DNA from: Verrucomicrobiota bacterium | Lineage (GTDB): Bacteria > Verrucomicrobiota > Verrucomicrobiia > Chthoniobacterales > UBA10450 | Reading direction: 5' to 3' | Length of the DNA: 11,461 bases | Assembly (NCBI GenBank): GCA_003218815.1 | Contig: QHON01000044.1 | Span: forward strand, 1 to 11,461 | The notes under the pieces: generated by a model | Seen by the model: the letters and a program-made list of their open reading frames with translations, nothing else | Told to the model about the DNA's origin: nothing | The model's database searches: none | In this document: positions 7,772-11,461 of the stretch, in pieces | Layout: each line of letters starts with the position of its first letter | Position numbering within the stretch: the first letter of the stretch is position 1 | Made by a program: the position numbers and the translations under genes

Positions 7772-8598
7772 GCAACCGTCTGCTTGAAGACGGCAGCGAT
7801 CTTGGTCTCCGCCAAAGTCGTGATGCCATCTTGCGACACAATCTTGATGAGCGGGTAAATTTTGCCGCTGCGATCAACGCCGCCAGTCGACGTGTCGGAT
7901 TCCGCAGCGGTATCAAGCGCGCGTAAGGCAATCGATACCGCCTCGTCTTCGTTCAATTTTTGCAGCGGCTTGGCGCCCCAGTTGTTTTCGTAATAAAGAA
8001 TACCGCGCACGGCGGGCGATCCCGATCCGGTTGCGGCGTAATCGGTCACTTCAAACTGCGCACCCATCGCATCGTAAAAATAGAGTCGTGCCTCGGGCTT
8101 TGGATGGGAATCGTAGGTCGCGAAAATCGGAACCACCATTCCGACGCCTTGCATGACAAATCCGAAATTGTCGCGCAGCAGCTTGGAAAGAGCGCGTACT
8201 TTCCCGTCGACGCTCATTTCCTGCAACTGCGTCCGCCGAAAATATTGGAATGAATGTTCGAGCACGCGCGCCATTTCCCAGGCCGTCGCCGGCACGCCGG
8301 CGATTGCCATGATCGAGTGGCGATCAATTTCCAAGACTTTGTCAGCGCGATCGTAAACCACCGTGTTGCCCGAAGTCGCACGCCGATCGCCGGCCACGAG
8401 CACGCCACCTGAAAATTTGAAGGCAAGAATTGTGGTCGCCTCAGTCGGCTCCCAATTTCTTTGGTGCAGTCCTCCTACCGGGCTAATTGGATCGACAATC
8501 GCCGCCGGACCGAGCAGCCCTTTACGTCGTAGCAGGGTGGGGAAATCGTCGGCCGTGCCAGCAAAATTCTGGTCAAGCCTCACCAGGGACGGCTCCAT
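7768..8598 (-). CDS. prcB: 20S proteasome beta subunit (Ntn-hydrolase protease)
   Basis: PrcB forms the inner rings and carries the proteolytic sites. From the ATG at 8598 the precursor is 276 residues. A propeptide of about 54 residues precedes the mature start TTILAFKF. With Thr55 as Thr1, the catalytic set falls exactly at its usual spacing: Thr55, Asp71 (Asp17) and Lys87 (Lys33). GSGSP at 191-195 is the conserved segment near Ser129. The protein should therefore process itself and be active. The start is fixed by TAATG, where the UBact stop (8600-8598) and the prcB ATG (8598-8596) share one base. An in-frame ATG at 8736 would add 46 basic residues but would read through UBact in another frame and is rejected. 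No Shine-Dalgarno is seen, so coupling to UBact translation is likely. The 3' end overlaps prcA by 4 bases. Confidence 0.93.
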   Translation of the reverse strand: MEPSLVRLDQNFAGTADDFPTLLRRKGLLGPAAIVDPISPVGGLHQRNWEPTEATTILAFKFSGGVLVAGDRRATSGNTVVYDRADKVLEIDRHSIMAIAGVPATAWEMARVLEHSFQYFRRTQLQEMSVDGKVRALSKLLRDNFGFVMQGVGMVVPIFATYDSHPKPEARLYFYDAMGAQFEVTDYAATGSGSPAVRGILYYENNWGAKPLQKLNEDEAVSIALRALDTAAESDTSTGGVDRSGKIYPLIKIVSQDGITTLAETKIAAVFKQTVA

Positions 8599-8774
8599 TA
8601 TTGGCCGGTGCGCTGGCGATAGCGCTTGGATTGATTGGGATCGACCTTGCGCATTTTTTTTAGAAGATCTTTTGTGTCCGGCCGCGAAACATCCGGTGAA
8701 CGCGGCCCACCTTCGTCGCCTTGTTTTGGACCCCACGGAACCGGGTCGGCTGGCTTTTGGATGCGCTCAGGCAT
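8598..8774 (-). CDS. ubact: UBact, Pup-like protein-modifier tag
   Basis: A 58-residue, highly charged, Pro- and Gly-rich protein with no hydrophobic core is encoded immediately before prcB. It starts MPERIQKPADPVPWG and ends KVDPNQSKRYRQRTGQ. It has Pup's features: small, probably disordered, a likely helical stretch at about 33-43 (DTKDLLKKMRK) and a C-terminal Gly-Gln, where the final Gln would be deamidated to Glu by a Dop-like enzyme before a PafA-like ligase joins it to substrate lysines. The end is TGQ rather than Pup's usual GGQ, and the YRQR-x-G-Q/E tail and N-terminus match what I recall of UBact, described in Gram-negative phyla including Verrucomicrobia. The ATG at 8774 follows AAATTTTTTT with no Shine-Dalgarno. 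A longer reading from 8972 would run through the lysM gene on the other strand and is rejected. Function is inferred from family and context. Confidence 0.88.
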   Translation of the reverse strand: MPERIQKPADPVPWGPKQGDEGGPRSPDVSRPDTKDLLKKMRKVDPNQSKRYRQRTGQ

Positions 8775-8779
8775 AAAAA

Positions 8780-8807
8780 AATTTAAGGGCAAAAATTGGA
8801 AAGGCAA
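8780..8807 (-). promoter_or_regulatory. possible promoter of the UBact-prcB-prcA block
   Basis: On the minus strand TTGCCT (8807-8802) and TAAATT (8785-8780) are separated by 16 bases, a moderate sigma70-like match. Transcription would start almost at the UBact ATG (8774), so the message would be leaderless or nearly so, consistent with the missing Shine-Dalgarno. The whole divergent gap to the lysM gene is only about 103 bases (8775-8877), and I saw no clear operator or better promoter in it on either strand. Confidence 0.3.
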
Positions 8808-8877
8808 GCTGCCAACAATGTTGTCGCTTGATTCCCAGAGGCTTGCCAGGCGCAGCCGCTGATGCCAAAATTTGGTG

Positions 8878-9360
8878 ATGAAGTTGGCTACTATTTTCTT
8901 TGCGGCGCTCTTTTCCGGGTTCTCCCTGCTTTCGACAGCTATGGCCCAGACGCCTTCGCCGGAACCCTCCAAATCCGTCGACGTGCCTCAACTTGAAGCG
9001 TTGGCAAAAAAAATCGACGAACAAAACGCGAAGATCGACGCTCTCTCGCAGGAAATCCTCAAACTGGAGCAGCAGATAGCGCATATCCGTCCGGGCGTAA
9101 TGGTCGGAGAGAATACGCCTTCACCTTCCACGCCTGCGGCTCCGGCTGAGTCCGCCTCGCATCCGATGAACGGGAATACGCATACAGTCGCGCGCGGAGA
9201 GACGCTTACCTCCATTGCCAAGATGTACAAAGTGAGTGTCGATGAATTGCAAAAGGCCAACAACATCGAAGATGGTCGGAAATTGCAGGCGGGACAAACA
9301 ATAGCGATCCCAACTGCGCCGCCGCCAGTGTCTTCTGCTTCACCCACACCGGCCAATTGA
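8878..9360 (+). CDS. Secreted coiled-coil and LysM domain protein
   Basis: The 160-residue precursor has a signal peptide (hydrophobic core about 5-19, likely cleavage after AMA at residue 23). A heptad-like coiled coil runs from about 36 to 70, including EALAKKIDEQNAKIDALSQE. A Pro/Ser/Ala linker follows, and then a single LysM domain at about 102-146 with HTVARGETLTSIAKMYKVS, LQKANNI and LQAGQTIAIP, the standard opening, middle and closing of the fold. LysM binds the glycan backbone of peptidoglycan. No enzyme domain is present, so this may be a wall-bound structural or scaffold protein that oligomerises through the coiled coil. I chose ATG at 8878. The reading frame opens at TTG 8872, but that adds only two residues and is a poorer start. 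It is divergent from UBact and convergent with the ABC exporter. Confidence 0.85.
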   Translation: MKLATIFFAALFSGFSLLSTAMAQTPSPEPSKSVDVPQLEALAKKIDEQNAKIDALSQEILKLEQQIAHIRPGVMVGENTPSPSTPAAPAESASHPMNGNTHTVARGETLTSIAKMYKVSVDELQKANNIEDGRKLQAGQTIAIPTAPPPVSSASPTPAN

Positions 9361-9404
9361 ACGGAAAGAGATCCGCTGCGGTTGAACGTCGCGCGCATTG
9401 CACA

Positions 9405-11204
9405 TTATATCGACAGTTGCTCGTCGGGAGCAGGAATCGGCAAAGTCGCAATTTCCTCAGCCGTTCCCTGTTCAGGCTGCGCCGAGGTTTCAAGTAAACT
9501 CTGCTCACACAGCCGTGCATATTTTCCGCCGAAGGCGAGCAATTCATCATGCCTGCCGCGTTCTATGATTCGGCCATGATCGAGTACCAGAATTTGGTCT
9601 GCGTGCACAATCGTCGAGAGCCGATGCGCGATTACGATGGATGTCCGATGAAACATCAGGCGCTCGAGCGCTTCTTGAATCAACCGCTCGGTCGCGGTGT
9701 CCACGCTCGCCGTCGCTTCGTCGAGGATCAAGATTGGCGGATCCTTCAGGAGCGCACGCGCAATCGAGAGGCGTTGTTTTTCGCCGACGCTCAATTTTAC
9801 GCCGCGTTCGCCTACCACGCTTTCCAAACCGGACGGCAACCTTTCAATGAAGCCTCGGGCATTGGCTGCGTCCACGGCCCGCCATAATTCCGCATCGGTC
9901 GCCTGCGGTTTCCCCATTAAAAGGTTTTCGCGAATAGAGCCATTAAACAAAAAGCTCTCCTGAGTCACCACGCCAATTGCTTCGCGCAAGCTGCGCAGTC
10001 CATATCGACGTATCGGCCTTCCATCCACGTAAATTTCGCCGCTGCTGAATTCGTAAAATCGAACAAGCAAATTCACCAAAGTCGACTTTCCTGCGCCCGT
10101 GGCGCCCACCAGCGCGATCGTTGCGCCCGGCGGCGCATGAAAGGAAACGTGATCAAGCGCCGGCAGCCCATCTGCATAACTGAAGCTCACCTCTTCGTAG
10201 CGAATATCGCCCGCAACGCGCGCCGAAGGTTTACTGTCTATCCAACCGGGCTCGATCCGTTCATCAAGAATTTCAAAAACACGTTCGCCTGCGGCGCGTC
10301 CAGCTTGCATAAGTTGGTTGAGCTGATGCAACCGGCTGATTGGATCGTAAAGAAATGCGGTGAGCATAAGGAACGCGACCAAATCGCCGATCTGCATCCC
10401 ACCCGCCAAGACGGCGCGACTCCCAAACCCAAGAACTAGTACGGCGCCAAATGCCTCGAACATCGACATCGAGGGGCTGTAAATGGCCCAAACCCGCATG
10501 ACTACGAGGGTGGCGTGGCGCAACTGATCGCTCACCCGATTGAAACGCCCATGCTCTTCGTTTTCGCGCACGAAGCTTTTGATCTGGCGAACACCGGAAA
10601 GATTATCGTGCAACAGCGCGTTCATGGCTGAAGCGGCGCGGCGTTGTAAACGATAACGGCGATGCGCAGTCAAGGTATAAGTGAGAGCACCGGCGATCAG
10701 CAGTGGAAACGGCGCCAAGGCAAGCAGCGCGAGCTTTGCGTTTAAATAAAACATCACGACCATTACGATTATGACCTGCAACAGCGCGACCACGCCTTGC
10801 TCGATGCCATCAATCAGCACGCGCTCGACGGAGTTCACGTCCTCGATCACGCGGGTCATCAGATCGCCGGTGGCCCGATTGTCGAACCAGCGAAGAGGCA
10901 GCAATTGAATATGCGAATACAAATCACTGCGCAGATCGAAGATCACTTTTTGCTCGAACGTGTTGTTCAGCACAATCCGCAGCGCGTTGAACCCGTGCTG
11001 AAGCAGAAACGCGGCCGCCGCCAATAAAACCAATGGCAACAATTTCTCGGGATGATTCGCCCGCACGACGTCATTGATGATCCATTTCGTCACAGTCGGA
11101 AAAATAGCGACCATAAGCGTCCCAAGGACCGCGCAGGTCAACGTGCCTACGGCGAGCCACGGATAACGTCTTAGATAGGCAAATACGCGGCAGACCGTTT
11201 CCAT
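9405..11204 (-). CDS. ABC exporter, MsbA-like half-transporter (membrane plus ATPase domains)
   Basis: This 599-residue protein has a type IV ABC exporter layout: six membrane segments (about 15-38, 57-80, 133-154, 156-178, 240-263 and 270-288) followed by a nucleotide-binding domain from about 335 to 570. Motifs are complete: Walker A GATGAGKST (367-375), Q-loop Gln415, signature LSVGE (471-475), Walker B ILILDE with catalytic Glu496, D-loop SVD (500-502) and switch His527. It would act as a homodimer in the inner membrane. The closest functional family is MsbA and relatives, which flip lipid A or other lipids or export drugs; the sequence alone does not settle the substrate, so no gene symbol is given. 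The signature reads LSVGE rather than LSGGQ, a tolerated variant. The tail after about 570 is acidic and Pro-rich. It is convergent with the lysM gene across 44 bases that hold no clear terminator, and divergent from folB. Confidence 0.92.
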   Translation of the reverse strand: METVCRVFAYLRRYPWLAVGTLTCAVLGTLMVAIFPTVTKWIINDVVRANHPEKLLPLVLLAAAAFLLQHGFNALRIVLNNTFEQKVIFDLRSDLYSHIQLLPLRWFDNRATGDLMTRVIEDVNSVERVLIDGIEQGVVALLQVIIVMVVMFYLNAKLALLALAPFPLLIAGALTYTLTAHRRYRLQRRAASAMNALLHDNLSGVRQIKSFVRENEEHGRFNRVSDQLRHATLVVMRVWAIYSPSMSMFEAFGAVLVLGFGSRAVLAGGMQIGDLVAFLMLTAFLYDPISRLHQLNQLMQAGRAAGERVFEILDERIEPGWIDSKPSARVAGDIRYEEVSFSYADGLPALDHVSFHAPPGATIALVGATGAGKSTLVNLLVRFYEFSSGEIYVDGRPIRRYGLRSLREAIGVVTQESFLFNGSIRENLLMGKPQATDAELWRAVDAANARGFIERLPSGLESVVGERGVKLSVGEKQRLSIARALLKDPPILILDEATASVDTATERLIQEALERLMFHRTSIVIAHRLSTIVHADQILVLDHGRIIERGRHDELLAFGGKYARLCEQSLLETSAQPEQGTAEEIATLPIPAPDEQLSI

Positions 11205-11297
11205 TGCGGAATGAACCTCAACGCGCGTGCCATCACGTCAAGAAATGCTGCGACGAAACCAGTGTTGCTCTGATCGGCAGCGCAGTAATCTTGCCCC

Positions 11298-11461
11298 GTG
11301 CCCAACGAGCCAGATTCTTTCTCTGATCGGATTCACATCGAGCAACTCGAGATCTTTGCCCGCGTCGGTGTTCCCGAAAGAGAACGCGCAAGTGCGCAGC
11401 GGCTAACTGTCAGCATTACGTTTTGGCCACAGCACCACGCGCGCGATTCGGAAGATCATAT
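11298..11461 (+). CDS. folB: Dihydroneopterin aldolase-like protein (FolB), 5' part
   Basis: Reading from GTG at 11298 gives 54 codons to the window end, beginning MPNEPDSFSDRIHIEQLEIF and continuing ARVGVPERERASAQRLTVSI. This is the FolB/tunnelling-fold opening: a D-x-I-x-I-x-x-L-x-x-x-A-x-(I/V)-G-V first strand, then E-R and the Q-x-(L/V)-x-V second strand. Dihydroneopterin aldolase releases glycolaldehyde from dihydroneopterin in folate synthesis. The active-site Lys and later Glu lie beyond the window, so the enzyme cannot be distinguished from a FolX-like epimerase. An in-frame TAA at 11286-11288 rules out any start further upstream, and no ATG is available before the conserved core, so GTG is the likely start. 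No Shine-Dalgarno is obvious. The 93-base gap to the divergent ABC exporter gene shows nothing else I can name. Confidence 0.75.
   Translation, partial: MPNEPDSFSDRIHIEQLEIFARVGVPERERASAQRLTVSITFWPQHHARDSEDH

Noticed and set aside
8598..8736. 46-residue N-terminal extension of PrcB from ATG at 8736
   Set aside because: It lies wholly inside UBact in another frame, is an Arg/Lys-rich out-of-frame translation, and the TAATG junction supplies a better start.
8363..8776. 137-residue plus-strand open frame opposite UBact and prcB
   Set aside because: It is a shadow of the coding strand in GC-rich sequence, has no recognisable domain, and covers two well-supported genes.
8872..8877. TTG start for the LysM protein, two codons upstream
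   Set aside because: The ATG at 8878 gives a standard signal peptide (MKLATIFF) and needs no rare start.
8598..8972. 124-residue reading of the UBact frame starting at 8972
   Set aside because: The first 66 residues run antisense through the signal peptide and coiled-coil part of the lysM gene and resemble no family. The conserved tag begins at the ATG at 8774.
9361..9404. Terminator between the convergent lysM and ABC exporter genes
   Set aside because: There is no convincing stem-loop with a T-tract on either strand in these 44 bases.

Overview
The window looks like an ordinary chromosomal stretch of a Gram-negative, menaquinone-using bacterium, most likely a member of the Verrucomicrobiota (inference; Chthoniobacterales-like soil lineages would fit). 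The evidence is a BamA/Skp outer-membrane assembly pair, a futalosine-pathway menaquinone gene (mqnC), and above all a complete bacterial 20S proteasome core preceded by a 58-residue ubiquitin/Pup-like tag of the UBact type, which is known from several Gram-negative phyla including Verrucomicrobia. Coding density is high and intergenic gaps are short. There are no mobile elements, CRISPR arrays, tRNAs or rRNAs that I can see.

Layout. The left edge (1-71, minus) holds the first 23 codons of an FAD-dependent oxidoreductase, divergent from mqnC (122-1213, plus). A good sigma70-type promoter then precedes bamA (1348-3675) and skp/ompH (3731-4372), which end at a textbook intrinsic terminator (4397-4425). 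A secreted DUF3108 protein follows (4433-5344, plus) and converges with the leftward block.

The leftward block runs from about 8774 down to 5389: UBact (8598-8774), prcB (7768-8598), prcA (6992-7771), a zinc N-acetylmuramoyl-L-alanine amidase (6164-6973) and a two-domain peptidoglycan-binding protein (5389-6126). UBact and prcB share one base (TAATG) and prcB and prcA share four (ATGA). The amidase starts 18 nt after prcA. The five genes therefore look like one transcription unit joining regulated proteolysis to cell-wall turnover. A secreted coiled-coil/LysM protein (8878-9360, plus) is transcribed divergently from UBact. A full-length MsbA-like ABC exporter (9405-11204, minus) follows. The right edge carries the 5' part of a dihydroneopterin aldolase-like gene (folB, 11298 to the end, plus).

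How the genes fit together. The tag plus the PrcA/PrcB chamber form the destruction end of a pupylation-like system. The enzymes that would activate and attach the tag (Dop, PafA) and the unfoldase ring (ARC/Mpa) are not in this window and must be encoded elsewhere if the system works. Most of the rest concerns the envelope: outer-membrane protein folding (BamA, Skp), wall cleavage and binding (amidase, PG-binding protein, LysM protein) and export (ABC transporter). The point most worth attention is the tiny UBact gene, easily missed or mis-started by automatic annotation, together with its tight coupling to the proteasome and to wall-hydrolysis genes.
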